Positions 9,901 through 22,342 of a DNA stretch of 64,000 nucleotides are shown here, one piece after another; within the stretch, counting starts at the first letter, position 1, and each line of letters starts with the position of its first letter. The stretch is from Polytrichum commune (Eukaryota > Streptophyta > Polytrichopsida > Polytrichales > Polytrichaceae). The stretch is taken from assembly GCA_950295325.1 (NCBI GenBank), contig OX485809.1, forward strand, positions 26,908,001 to 26,972,000. Reading direction: 5' to 3'. A program made the position numbers and the translations under genes. The notes beneath the pieces were generated by a model. That model made no database searches, had not been told where the DNA came from, and saw only the letters and a list, made by a program, of their open reading frames with translations.

Positions 9901-12900
9901 CGGCTTTATGCATCGAATGAAATGTGGCTCAGTGGTCTCCAGTCTTTGCATTAAATTGTACAATTGACCCTGAATCACCACATTGTCAGTTGATACATGA
10001 AATATTTCTTCAGCTTTTACAAAACCACTGGGTCAGATTCCACACAATGCTGGAAAAGAGCATCATTGGTATGGTTGGAAAGGCCAAGTCCACAAGAACA
10101 TAAGTCGTGGAGGCCCCACAACTCTGGAAAAACCATTCTTGAGTTTCCTATAACTGTTTATAAAATCAGATGCCAATCATAGTTACAAAATCTCCAGAAG
10201 CAATCGGAGAAACTTTGCTACATTATAATACATAGCATAAAGTGTAGTATGCCTGCAAAATACTAAGTATTTGTGGGATTGTGGCTGAGACACACCTTGA
10301 ACTTGGTTGCAACACTCAGCTTTTGAGATTCTGTACTATTAGCCCTCCGAGTTGGGCTGAGCAACTTTTGCACACCTTCTCCAATAGAAGCGACAAATAG
10401 CTGAGGCAATGCACAATCACAGGAACCCAAAAGCTGCAATAGGTCTGCATGCAGCAAGTCCCTGTTCTTCTCAAGGAAGCCATTTGTTTCATACACTACC
10501 TGAAGCAAACAGCTAAAGTTAATTCGAGTTTGTTTTGAATTTCAACAAAAGAATCCACGACACTCCAGAGTATACTAAAGTGAACTAGTGCAAGACATAC
10601 GGCCTGGACACAAAATTAAGTTGACAGTGCCCAACCTCTACAAATGCACAACCTATAGCAGATAGAAAGGATTTTTGCACATAGAAGAAGGGTAGGGTCA
10701 GAATGTTCAATGAACATTTATCCGGAGCAAAAAAAATTGCCACAGTAAATACCACAATATGGAAATAGCTGCATACCTCTCCAGCATAGTGACAAATTCG
10801 AAACGTCCTCTCACGCTCTCCCCTGAAACAGAGGTTTCCTTTCAGATGTTCCTTCAGCTTATTTGCAAGCGTTATATCTGATGCTCGTGGAAACATGCAC
10901 TCTTCATCCAGCAATGAGATCATTCCCAATGGTCTCTGTCAAGTAATATGCACAAGAATTACCATCAAACTCTGCAATTTAAGGGTCACATAGAATGTGA
11001 GCATCCCCAATAATAGTTTGACAAAGTGACTAACCTCTAGAGAAAGACCAGTTCTTAGTCCTTCAATAACTAACTTATGATGAAGTATGTTGACAACTTA
11101 TCAATAACACTTGATCATCTTAAAAACCATCTTTATAACCTCTTGACAGAGTGACTCACTCTCTCAATAAGGTCGAGGCACTCCTGGTTGTCTTCAAAGT
11201 CCACCATTGTCCAATCAATACTCTCAGAGTTGTACTCCTGAAAGCTCACCACAACAAGTTGTCAACAAAACTCCAAAACGCTCATACACTCTTGTAAGAG
11301 AACGAAGTAAGAAAAAGTTAGAATAGAGAGGAGAACCCAAACTTGCAGTTCTTCAAAACACAAAGAAAAGATGGAATTCATTGACCAGTATCATATCATA
11401 CCTCTTGCTCAAGCTTGAAAAGATGGCGATTAAAATGTTGTTGCAACCTTTCATTTGCATAATTTATACACAACTGCTCAAAACTGTTTCTCTGCAACCA
11501 AAGTGGACAATATTTAAGAAGGTAAGTGGTAAGAAATGCTATAAATATACAAAACCCTTTCAGAAGATTATCCATGATCTTAAATCAAATATTCAAATGG
11601 ACTTGGAACATTCACATGACTACTCACGAACCAAAGGAATCAGATTCTGACAGGAATGCAAGTCACATCTTCTGTCTACAACAAAGCATGTACTGAATAT
11701 ATGATGATATACAATTGGATTGTGACTGGCCCAGTCAGTGAGATAACCTGAAAAGATTCAAAACCATAAATGTCCAGGATGCTAATTGACCTTCCTGTCC
11801 GCTTTTTGCCAACTTCCAATGACTTATTCACACGATCAACAAGCCAATCAAATAGGCTTGCATAAATAGCTTTTGCAAGCGCATCTCTGGAGTCAGTTGC
11901 CTGCAATACAAGAAAAAGATGAGAATAGCTTCACTCAAATCCAAGTTAGAATATCAAAACAAAAAACTGATAACACCTTGGCAAATGATTCCTTCTGGAA
12001 AGAGTTAACTTACCTTCTAATATAAGCCAGCAAACCAGCAAGTAGCCATTGGAATGCTTCCAACACAAATTCAGAAATGGTGGACACAATTTATTTCCAC
12101 GTCATCATAAAACTAACCCCTTCTTGACAATCAAGTGCAAAATTACCTGAGCGTGTGTCAATCTTTGTACAATATCATCACCCCCTGCACGGATCCTCCG
12201 AGTGGAAAGTGCCGCCACAAGCTCACTAACCTTGCAGTGAAGCAAAGTTGCAGCCACCTCCACCGCTGCTTGCACAAAAGAAACAACATTGTTACCTACT
12301 CTGTGACTATCCATTCAAGATTGTGGAAACCAAATGCTCCTTAAGCCAGCTGTGCTGGTACTGTTGACCACATCAAAGGTGGCTTATTTTGCAGCACTTG
12401 CAAGACTATCCAAGGCATTTTGGATTGATAAACATCAAACGAAGTAGACATGAGCAGCTTCACAGAGCCAAAATGTGAGTCTGACTGCTCTATTGATCAC
12501 TCTCTACAAGGTTTCAGTCTCCAAATGACCATCCTTAAAATATTGACAAAACCACAAAATTTCCATACAAATGCAACGGTGTCCCAAGAACCACCTTCAT
12601 GGTTATCAACAGTAATATGGTTGTCTTGCTCAACAACACAGAATGTGATATTTCCAATCCACAGGACAGCTGCAAGCATTTCAAAAGCTTGCTCCTGATC
12701 TTCTTCACTGATTTGTACCACGTTCATAGCACTCTGCAATGCAATATCCCCACTAATCACAACCAGATTTGTAATCAGGTCTACCGCCAGATAGAACAAA
12801 CCTATTCATATTAGCTGCAAGACAAGTTGTCAATAAATCTGGAACCATCCTCACCATAAGATGGACCTACAATGCTCAGAGAAAACATTTCTTCACTTGA

Positions 12901-15900
12901 ATACACACTGATTTTCAAAACATGATGAACAAACCCCAGAACATAAGAAAAAGTGCTTGCAGAAGACCAGGCGCACCCTCAAAAGTTCAAATTGCTTGGC
13001 ATCGTCAACCTTGTCAATAGCCATACAGCTACTTTGATTTAGATACCGATACTCCTTGGCAGGTCTTAGGTTCAGACGGTCTGCTCATAATATACCTCCA
13101 TGTGTCAGAATCAAGCATCAAACAAACTGGAAGACCAAATAAATGAAAATGATGAATTCAGCTGCATCGTTGAGAGAGTAATACCTCGCAATGAAGTGTC
13201 AGCTCCAGCACATAGCTGATAAAACACATGATATGATCGTTCACCCTCAGCTTGCTGTACAACCCTTGACTGTAATCACATTAAGCCACCACAGTAGCTG
13301 AAAAACAAGATGCTAGAACTGGAGAGTCTTCTCAGTTGCAAAAAATATTGAGCACTCAGGTTCAAGCATTTACAAAAAAAACAGTACTTCTATTGTTCAG
13401 TTATAGACATGTGATTTTAAGCATGCAACAATGCCAACTATGTCATTTCACACTAATCAGAAAATAACAATCTAAGAATTCAAGAAGTGCTTGAGAAGGG
13501 CAGCCATACCTTTTCGAGTAAATCTTCTCGCCCAAACATATAAGATCCAATGCAAAGGACATCCCGACAAATGCCAAGGTCAGAAGTGGACGATCTGATC
13601 CCAAGAATGTAATAAAATGCAGAAAACAAATTGACATAAAAAGAAGGCACTAACGAGCACACTCAGAAGAATATCCTTTAATTTCCACTTACAAGTTTGA
13701 ATCTTAGCCCCACATATTTTGCCAACTTTGTCAAAATAAATGTCAATCAGCTTCCCCTGTTAGCAAGGCAACAAAACTAATGAACATAAACAATCTTCCA
13801 AACTCCAATTCACAATGGTATAAAGCATGGCATACATTCTCCAGAAAAATTAGGTCCAGAGGCCACCACAAGAACATGGCCAAGTTTTACAGTCCCCTTT
13901 GCCCTCTCATTGTCTTGCTCATGTATGATAAAGAACAACAGACAGCATGCTCTGCAACTTGTGAAAAGAATGGAACACATCATTTCCTTCTGAAGGAATG
14001 GTGAACCCTATGAAGAAAACTCTTCTTACAAAGCGACTTGAATTGTCATTCCTCAAGGTTTTGGCATTGCCAAATGCTTCCAGGATTGGATTTGTTTGCA
14101 AGATTTCATTTTCGATCCCACCACCGCCTCCAAGAGCAGCGAGATACTGCATGGCAATCTTGGCTGTTTCTGTCTTCCCTGCACCACTCTCACCACTAAA
14201 CAATAATGTGAACAATACGTCCCTCTCGCACAAAAGTATAACACCACCACTTATACTTAAAAATCAAAAAGAAACAAAATTAAGACACAAAAAGCATCGT
14301 CTACATATAGGTGCCTTAACATTCCCTTTATTTCTCTACATTACATACTAAACAGTAGTCTTCATTATACGCTGTATACATCCCAACACAGAAGAACCAC
14401 AATTTTGTCACAGTGATATAAAATTATAAAGATGTATGTCAAGTACCTGATGATGATAGACTGATTTACACCACCTGCAAAACACAAAATTAACTAGTAT
14501 AAACATCCCATGTGTATGACCATTGAACCTAGAAATTGAATTGTTCAAGAATATGTGTCACTAGCAAAACAGTATCTTTGGTGTCAAAAGCATTCATCGC
14601 AATTAAGATAGATACATATGTTGTGATGCATTTTGTCAATAGTTCAAACCTTGAATCATTGCTCCAAAAGCACTATCTGCGGTCATGTACACATGAGGCT
14701 GGGAGCTTTCTGTAGTTCTCTTGCGATACGCTTGAACATTGTCTGGACCATATATGGGAACCTTCTTAAATGGGTTGACTGCAATTAAGACTGGACCGGC
14801 CCTAGTCTGCATAATTCCATGATATTGTTAAAAATCAATGCACCATTTTGACTTCCAATTGCAGACAAATATGGGCCTGATTTGAGCTATAAGTCATATA
14901 TCAAACAAGAAAATACACCACAAGCAAGTACATAATGGTTTTGACTTGAAGCTCATCTAAATCTTAGAAATATACATATATTTATGATTCAGCACCATAC
15001 CTCCTGGGAGCATGACAGGTCCTTTATTGTACAAATGACATTATAAAAGAGGACATAAGTACTTACATATATCTTATCAAGAGCATATCGGTAGTCTAAA
15101 TCGTGAAGAACTGAAGGCTCATTGAGGTAGCTAAGTTTGATGAGGTCATCAACTCCCTCCAAGATGTCAGGGTTTGCAGGTTGAATCTTTGCAGCACTCA
15201 CTCTAATCACCTGCACAATATCATCGAATCCCCAACCAATTCACAAGGCATTAAACAAAAACCTTCGCTGGAAAATGAAAGCATTCCTAGTCATAGACAT
15301 TCACTGGATTGGAATATCAGCAGTACAATTCTTACTTGCTGGTCAGATGTTCGGACAACAGCCTCTGTATCTTCTGCAGATAGAACAGTTCCAGAAGTCC
15401 AAATGTTTTCCAAGTTCAAGCACCAAACCCGTAAATTCTGCAAACACAACATCCCAACACAGATAAGAGCTTCAGTATTTAACAACACCCTGCAATTAGT
15501 TGAATAATACTGGGAAGCTTTATATTTGCATGCATGCATGTGCGTGTTGACCACTCCAAAATCCTGTTCTCTGCTCACATTTTCATACCAATGCAGTGGC
15601 GAATCATTAAGAGTTCAGCAAGAGTTGAGAAGCCTTAAAATTGTAATGATTATAACAATGTTGCAGTGGTCATGCCCTTTTAAATCTCAAAGCTATTCAG
15701 CCCGGAAAACTATACGGAAGAATCTAGCGACAACAATCAGGGCAAAGTTTTGAAGAGTAGGTGCATACCTTCTTTAAGCGTAATATACCGTCATCCTTCC
15801 ACTTCTTCCCAGATGTGACCACAGGGGTAGGGTTTTGTTGAATAGCTGTATCTAGAGCAGGAATATGTTCTGGCATAGAGAAGCTGAAACTAGATTGCTC

Positions 15901-16377
15901 CTGTGAGCTGATGTTCGATTCATCAGCTCCTCCCGAGAGCATGATGACACGACCATTTTCATAAGCCGGATCTCTACTGCTTTCGACTGCGACAAGCATG
16001 TCAAATGGACTTCGCGTAGAGACCTCGGACCCCATGACACATTTAGCTGAATAATGAGCATCAGCAGCAGGTAAACCCACTTTTCCAATGGGAGAGTCCA
16101 CATCAGCATCAACAACACAGAGTTTCCCCAACGATCCTGCGGTGGGTACTTTGGTTGGCATGGCAAGTGTATTCGTTACCGCCCCTGGATGCTTCCTAGC
16201 TCGCACTGACGAAGGCAATCTTGCTCTGGATGTTGGCCTTACAGGAAGTGGTGGCGGCCTAACATCCTGTTTGTCATAACCTAAATTTTCTTTCTCCTGC
16301 ATGTCAACACCCGTTCTGATCGACTCCAACATTTCTTCTAGTGTACTCCGAGGGCCGGAGCCCTTGGGAGGAAACAT
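6919..16377 (-). CDS. Class VIII myosin heavy chain, copy A (23 coding exons)
   Basis: Plant-specific actin-based motor; class VIII myosins act at plasmodesmata, endosomes and the cell-division site. The joined frame encodes 1343 residues. Exon 1 gives a 203-residue N-terminal extension with the class VIII signature ([11 protein letters not shown], then [17 protein letters not shown]). The SH3-like and motor domains follow: P-loop GESGAGKT at 348-355, switch I NDNSSRF at 396-402, switch [10 protein letters not shown] at 620-627, then the actin-binding region ending IRCIKPN. The neck (about 921-1040) has four IQ motifs. A coiled coil ([19 protein letters not shown] onward) and the class VIII tail end in [10 protein letters not shown]. 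All introns are GT-AG and every exon junction keeps frame. ATG at 16377 is chosen because [11 protein letters not shown] matches the paralogue. No truncation is seen. Confidence 0.95.
6919..16377 (-). other. Exon map of myosin VIII A
   Basis: Coding exons in transcript order: 16377-15769, 15437-15336, 15210-15067, 14806-14650, 14474-14447, 14195-14030, 13756-13693, 13523-13510, 13269-13185, 13080-12977, 12733-12595, 12265-12147, 11900-11748, 11491-11402, 11237-11160, 10935-10777, 10499-10296, 9969-9764, 9521-9383, 9040-8911, 8631-8485, 8313-8078, 7677-6919. Lengths sum to 4032 nt (1343 codons plus stop). The P-loop is in exon 6, switch II in exon 13, the IQ motifs in exons 20-22 and the coiled coil and tail in exons 22-23. 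Boundaries were set by eye from GT-AG sites, reading frame and agreement with copy B; each could be off by a few bases. Confidence 0.85.
13510..13523 (-). CDS. 14-nt microexon of myosin VIII A (exon 8)
   Basis: ATTTACTCGAAAAG lies between an AAG acceptor and a GTATGG donor. It supplies two bases of a Tyr codon plus Leu-Leu-Glu-Lys, the conserved LLEKSRVV strand that follows switch I in myosins. Without it exons 7 and 9 do not join in frame. The same 14-nt exon is present in copy B at 53384-53397. Confidence 0.8.
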
Positions 16378-16624
16378 ATTTAGTAGTATGATGATTCTCC
16401 CCCTTGTCAATCTTAGTCTTCAAATGAGCCCTCAAATGATGCCTACAACCATACCTGCAATATGGTAGGTAGGTATCCTCCTAATGCATTTTCTTCCTCA
16501 ATGTGATCATACCGTCCTCAGAGGCAACACGTTACTAACATCATCACCTTAGGCTGATTGATCCTGATGAATAGCTACCACACATGTCACATGCTGGAAG
16601 AAGCAAAGCAAAGCAGAGAGCAAG

Positions 16625-16750
16625 CTAAAGCTTCACTCCGACGAAATCCAACACCACCCCCATAAACCGCATCTTCTTGTTCCAATGTGCGCAAATCTCC
16701 AGACCGAAATTGAAGCAATTCAATTCCGGTCTGCCGCCACATTCATGCAT
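16625..16750 (-). promoter_or_regulatory. Upstream ORF in the myosin VIII A leader (41 codons)
   Basis: An ATG at 16750-16748 opens a 41-codon frame ending TAG at 16627-16625, about 250 bases before the main start. The peptide begins MHECGGRPELNCF and has HWNKK in its second half. The copy B leader has an equivalent 44-codon frame starting MHEYFARPKLEQF with HWSPK, and both have 18 codons after HW. Whether it lies in the mature mRNA is not shown. If it does, it could reduce translation of the main frame. Confidence 0.5.
16700..16733 (-). promoter_or_regulatory. Stem-loop in the myosin VIII A leader
   Basis: On the plus strand, CAGACCGAAATTG (16700-16712) and CAATTCCGGTCTG (16721-16733) are complementary except at one position, around an 8-base loop. 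The paralogous leader has a perfect 13-bp version at 50071-50101. The loop sizes differ, so the stem is conserved better than the encoded peptide. Confidence 0.6.
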
Positions 16751-16859
16751 CCTGGCACCTGATGTCCAATTCCACCAAATGACCCAACCCAGCCCCCCCG
16801 ATCGTTGATTAGCTCTTTCGAACTGGATCAAGAAGTTCTTCACATCCCGCAGCCAATTA

Positions 16860-17440
16860 AGTTACACCTCGACAACACAGCACACACCTTCACCTAACTC
16901 AAATCGATCAACAATCACAGGGTAGCCTCTCACGCAACCAATGTGATCTCGCCACATCTGCAGCACACCACTGGTGCAGCTCCACATTCCCCCCTCCCCC
17001 TCCTGTGCCCTAACTTAATAGATCGCATCAACCTACAGGCTCATGCAACCCAACCACTCCGCCTCGAAATCGCCTTCCCGCTGCCACCACTCCCCAACGG
17101 CCTCCAGCAGGTTGAATTTTGAGTCAATGCGCCGGAGATACTTGTAAGTGAGCAGGGTATATACCGAACGGAACTAAGTTTGACGAGCAGCAGCGTAGAC
17201 CGAGCTCTGCTCCGCTGCTTCAACCCCGTCAGTTACAAATGGCGCATTGAGTTAACCTGCGAATAGCACCACCTGTTGGAAGTGTAAGAAATTGTGCGGA
17301 GCGAGCAGCGGCTGTGGAATCTTTATGAAATTGATGGGAGGCGGGCTGCCGACCTAGGAAGCGAGGTCGAGACGAGCAGGGCATGGGCGTTCGAGCTTCG
17401 GTGGGGCCGTAGCCGCCATGGCTGTGCTGACACAGTCTCT
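16860..17440. other. Upstream region of myosin VIII A
   Basis: GC content is higher than in the spacer, and the region probably includes the promoter and far leader. Minus-strand open frames here (17041-17223, 17229-17507) show no domain. I see no defined promoter element. Confidence 0.35.
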
Positions 17441-17457
17441 CTCTCTCTCTCTCTCTC
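17436..17457. repeat. (TC)n microsatellite
   Basis: An uninterrupted run of about 11 TC units upstream of myosin VIII A. Pyrimidine-rich tracts are common near plant promoters, but no function can be assigned. Confidence 0.9.
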
Positions 17458-17599
17458 CCCTTTGTGTTTCCCAACACCTTCCTGGCTCTCTGTGCGCTGC
17501 AAGACATTCATCCAATGAGTCGCTTCACACTTTCATCCACTGTCATTCATGCGCCTCAGGCGAAGCCACTGGTCTTCATCGGTGAAAATTCGAGTATTG

Positions 17600-18080
17600 T
17601 GACCGGTCCAACCGGTGACATGTTCTGATATTTCAGCTTTTCTTTATTAATTTTTGGTATATTCTGTAGATTCTTATAAAATGATCTCAAGTCTTGAACT
17701 TCAACCAGTTGCTTCGTAAACTCAACCAATTCATTTGTAACTACAATAAATATGATATTTAGTGATTGATTAATATATAATGTTGTTACCACCCTACCCT
17801 GCTCAACACTAATTTTTAATTCCTTGACAATTAGTGTTGGAAGATATGCTAGAATTCTCTTTTTATCGTTGTATTTTTTTCATATCTTTACTAACACTAA
17901 ATCAAACATGTAACTTCCACATATTACCATAGTTGATATTTAGTGTTTGAGTTTACATTTAATGTTACTTACTTTCATAGGGTTATTGACATCTAGTGTA
18001 TCGTTTGTATTTAGTGTATCAAACACTAAATATCCTTTTTGGTGTAGTGGCCGGTTCTCCCCGTTCAAAGTTGACCGGTG
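17600..18080. repeat. Old dispersed repeat, interrupted by a CACTA-like insertion
   Basis: Sequence from about 17600 to 17739 (CCAACCGGT, later CTCAACCAATTC and TGTAACTA), continuing after 18049 (CCGGTTCTCCCC), matches 36985-37155 (CCAACCGGTT, CTCAACCGGTTC, TGTAACTAACCGCTGG). The other copy runs straight through, so the stretch between 17740 and 18049 was inserted here. Confidence 0.6.
17740..18049. mobile_element. Short CACTA-like non-autonomous transposon
   Basis: The right end reads TTTTTGGTGTAGTG, the mirror of CACTACACCAAAAA. The left end, AACTACAATAAATATGATA, aligns with the reverse complement of the right end, and both sides then share GATATTTAGTG. Internal copies of ACACTAAA in both orientations are typical subterminal repeats. 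A related uninterrupted site near 37135 supports insertion. The first base of the left CACTA has decayed. About 310 bp, no coding capacity. Confidence 0.55.
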
Positions 18081-18329
18081 GTTCTAGCATGAAAGGAAAG
18101 GCAACTTCATTCAATCAAGTAGCAGGTACCCACTTAAGTATGTAAGGATGAGCTCATTTATTGGCTCTATCATGAGGAAAGAGACCGAGCGGTGTGGTCT
18201 CCGAAATCGGTCAAAGTTTGGCAGCCAATCATAACCAATCCCATATTGTGTTAGAATTTTTTTTTTCAAGTGGAGCCTTGTGGCAAGTACTTGTTGAAGT
18301 GAAATGTTCTCTAAATAAGCCAAAGTTTG

Positions 18330-19700
18330 GTTGGTTTAGGGCCACGTGTGCAAGATAGTATTAGGATAGAGCACTTTTGTAACTAACCATTTCTCGACTC
18401 GTGCCTCTCAACCCTTAACCAATGTGCATCAAATGTACAAATGATTGCTATGCATCTCACCAAGTCTTCAAATCATTTTTTAAAAACTCGGGAGATTGAA
18501 ACTATATTAACTACATCATTTTAGCACTAATGTATTTTCACCTTAAACCCTCGACCCTTAAAAGAACATCATTGTATAATTGATAGGGGCTCGATGTATA
18601 AAGAAGAGAAGAAATGTTGACCTTAGTGGTTTGGCGCCACCCCAAGGTCTCGATGTACAATATCTATGTCCATAATTTCTACAAACCTCACTCTCAAGTC
18701 TTCATATTGTTCTTTGGAGATTGTGGGGGCTAGAAAATTTGAAGTATATTGTTTTATGTCTATAATTCAAAAAATAAAACCAAAAAACACTCATGTGTGC
18801 TATTCGTGAACAAACTATGAAGTATGTATTTGTATTTAATGCCACTCACATTGTGTATTTAAACACCACCTTACTAACATTTAGGTATTCAATTGACTCG
18901 AATAACCACACTTGGAGAATGAGTTAATTTTAGGTAGGGTTGATTTTGACACAATAAACTACAAACGAAAGTACCGTAGCTCTCTAGTAGCTCGGGCAAA
19001 GAGTAATTTATCTCAAAGGTGCCTAAATTTATGGGAAATTAATTTTGTTGAGTGTCCGAGAAAAACATTCAAGGGTGCCTAAAATCACAATAATGCAAGT
19101 GATAGGTTGATGGAAGTGTTTAGGTTAATTGTGGCCACCATAGATGAAATTAGGAAAACCATCCATGAATTATAAAATGACTTGGATGAAGTCTAACTTA
19201 TTTTAAATACTCTTTGACTATGCCCAATTTTAGAATATTATTTGAACGAGCTTCCTGACTTACTTTTGCACTTTAATTGATCATTAGGCATAAAGGTGCC
19301 CAACCTGCTAGAGAGCTATGGTATGTAGCTGAAGTTCAAGTTGTTTGCACAGTGAGGCCAAGTTTAGGCCACTCATCAGTCTAAGAATAAGTGTGCAAGA
19401 TACCATACTATCAATCTCTACCACAAAATCATGTCACGGGCCACATTTACATTGTACAATTTCAAGATATTGCATGTACAAGAGGTTGATATGGGCACTG
19501 CTTCACATGAGTCGTTCAGGCTGAATACACCATTGCAATGCTCTATTATGAAAATAACCAAAGCATACTTCCAAATAGAATTTGACTAATTCCCGGATCC
19601 AACCCCATGTACAAACTCAACTAAATATTTTGATGTTATGGATTCGCATTCTAATGGCATAAAACAATTCAAGTTGCAATGCAATGAACCACATTACAAT
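18330..19700. other. Gene-free AT-rich spacer
   Basis: I see no open frame above background, no RNA gene and no clear repeat boundary in this stretch. Confidence 0.4.
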
Positions 19701-19701
19701 A

Positions 19702-20082
19702 CTCTTCTAAATATGATATCATTAGTGTCACTAATTCTAATTGTCTTGCTCTAATTGTAAACCCAATGTAGTTTCGTCACCAAGATTAAATGTTAACCCA
19801 ACATTATTTCTCATTCCTTGATCATTTTGGGGTGGGTTATAGATTTACAATGTTGCAATTTCTATCACCTACCAAGCAAGTATTCATCCAAATTTGAATC
19901 ATCCGTGACAATATTTCCATCACAAGTGGCTGACAAGAGAAGATAGGATTTTGGCCAATGAATGAACTCATCCATCATCCGTGACAATATTTGTTCACTT
20001 CTTCATAATAAGTGTCATCGAAAAGAGTTTACCATAGTGACATAAAATACCATGTGACACTAAGTATCATATTTAGTGTACT
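19702..20082. mobile_element. CACTA-like short element (deletion derivative of the 41.4-43.9 kb element)
   Basis: The left end CTAAATATGATATCATTAGTG and the right end GACACTAAGTATCATATTTA form imperfect inverted repeats. Inside, TGTCTTGCTC ... ATTATTT ... TTCCTTG at the left and GTGACATAA ... CCATGTGACAC at the right match the two ends of the 2.5-kb element at 41421-43917. This copy keeps only the ends. Confidence 0.5.
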
Positions 20083-20413
20083 CATTTATTAAACGCGGTG
20101 AGTACCAATAGAACAAAATTTCCCACACATGCTATAGATTGTCGGGTCCCATTTGTTGTGGGATAAGTACTATTATATACACTTAAATTGTTCCAAAAAG
20201 AGAACACCGATGTACAGTTCATGCTTTCCTATTTTAAATAAGCCAAGAGATAAGCCTAGAGTATTCCCCGGACTTGGTCAATTTTGGAATCTTCGGCTAT
20301 ACACTTGGTCGAAGGAATCGAAATTCAAATTTAAATTTCTCAAAGCGGAAACAATATTCCACCGCCCACATGTAACTTTGGCAAGCTTAATAAGACTTGG
20401 TACTCGAGATCAA

Positions 20414-20922
20414 GGGCCACTTCACACACGAGACTGAGAGCCCGTGACCATTACACTTCAAGCACTCTCATTGGTGGAAAAGGCGGAGCCGGTCCAAGTT
20501 CGCTACTTCACACTACGCTTGAGGGACCAACGGAGTGAGTATGTGAATGCACGATGGATGTAAAGTCTACGTGGATTCCTACATGGCATCGATTGGATCA
20601 TGTTTCATGGTCGCTTGGATTATTTTCAAAAACCATCTCTTGGAGGTAGGTCTTACACAAAACCGGGAGACCATGGCACTCTGAACGCTCACAATCATTG
20701 ATTTATTATATTTTATCATGTGTGAGAGGATCCACATGAATAGAAATTCGTTGAAATAGCATATGGTTAAGGGCCCGGTCACGTATGACCTTCACACTAC
20801 GCTTGAGGGTCCGTGACCACACTACATGGTTTTGGAGGTGTCTTGGGACAACCTTTGGACACTTTCTTTTGGGCTCTCACAATTTCATGGTCACGGCTCT
20901 TGGCTCGTGTGTGAAATGGCCC
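20414..20922 (+). mobile_element. Tourist-like MITE, family 1, copy 1
   Basis: Terminal inverted repeats GGGCCACTTCACACACGAG / CTCGTGTGTGAAATGGCCC bound about 509 bp. The flanks are CAA and TAA, consistent with a decayed 3-bp TAA target duplication as in the PIF/Harbinger superfamily. Landmarks shared with other copies are CTCATTGGTGGAAAAGGCGG, GGACCAACGGAGT and ACAAAACCGGGAGACCATGG. There is no transposase. Confidence 0.8.
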
Positions 20923-20959
20923 TAAAACATGCCTACATCGAACACAACAATAATTTGAA

Positions 20960-22200
20960 CGCTTGGCTATAGTCTATATTTGAGTGGTATATATGTGGTT
21001 AGTTGTGGATCTAAGAATTGGCAACAAAATATACATGTGTTTAAAAGTGATTGGACTACAGTTCAAACTACGTTAATCATTTTAGGCTTAATAGTCAACT
21101 TGATTGGGGGAACATGTGTGACCACTTAATGAGCACGAGAATCTTCACTTTCGTTATGAATGAGATTATATTCATGAGCTCTGGAAATTATGAGACAAAT
21201 GGCTATGAGCACGATATGGATTTGCTAATCATCTTGTACTAAATATGTATTTCATATCCTACGAAAGGTGGGTAAAGAGAGAAAAGTATGCATCTCACGC
21301 ATGCAAACACTCTTAACTTATGGCAAGGAAGTGATTGTGAGGACATATGAATTGTGTAGTTCTTTTGTAGGTTTTTTCAAGAACAATTTTTGCAAGTATG
21401 ATAATATGAAGTATGGATTAGCATATACAATAACAAACACAACAACATTAGGATCACATGAATAAGAGAATATCGAAGTTCCCGAGAAATGTTCAAAGTC
21501 ACAAAGCTCATTTGGCCCTTCCGAGTCACATATGCCATCCCAAATTCGAGAGTGATGATCATTGACAATTTGTCGCTTTCGACCACTGATTCGCGTCTTG
21601 AATGGAATCGAGCACTTCTATCTTAAGTATGTGCATGCATGCAAAGTTGCGAGTGAGGTAATGGGTACTAAGATTGTAATATCATTCAAACTTGGATATT
21701 TGGTGGGTATGTCAAAATGAGAGAATCTTTGGATACCCAAAATTATTGTTTAGGGTCAATAGCATTCTAAACCATATTATTTATAAGATGATTTTGTCTA
21801 GGTATGAAAGTTCTTGCATGGTATATAGCCCCAAATGGTATTGAAACTTTTTTAAACATACTCAAATACCTATATGTTACTGCAAAAAGAATGAATTCCT
21901 CATTACAAATACATGTATAGTAATAATGAAAATACGATATTGTACCAATATAGGGGTTCACTGAGGTAATTTGCATGGGTAGAAGGTAACCTATACATAA
22001 AGGCAACCTCATTGCACAATGCGCTTATTAGTATATAGATCTTCTCACAAGTTGAGATTCACTTCAAAGTTGGCTTTGAAGTATGGAGGAAGAGAATGAT
22101 TGGATATCAGTGTATCTCTCATCCATCCAACATAAAAACTTGACCCCCCCCCTAGGGTTGTTGTTGCGTCATCTCCAATGACTTTAAGTAGATGAACTGG
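20960..22200. repeat. Dispersed repeat family 3, copy 1
   Basis: The sequence around GAGTGGTATATATGTGGTTAG ... GATTGGACTACA ... ATCCTACGAAAGG, and later CTCTCATCCATCCAACATAA, recurs at 35340-36240. Partial copies lie at 40575-40695 and 40979-41265. It is decayed, with no coding frame or termini identified. It is presumably a relic transposon. Confidence 0.5.
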
Positions 22201-22342
22201 GGGTAATGAATGGAGTGGATTGACCTCTAATCGTAGATAGATGAAGCGGTTGAGTTTGAGAACTAAGCAAGTTAAAGTTCAAGACTTTAAGAGAATTACC
22301 GATCATTTTAGAGGAATCTATAGAACAAACCTCAAATTGATA

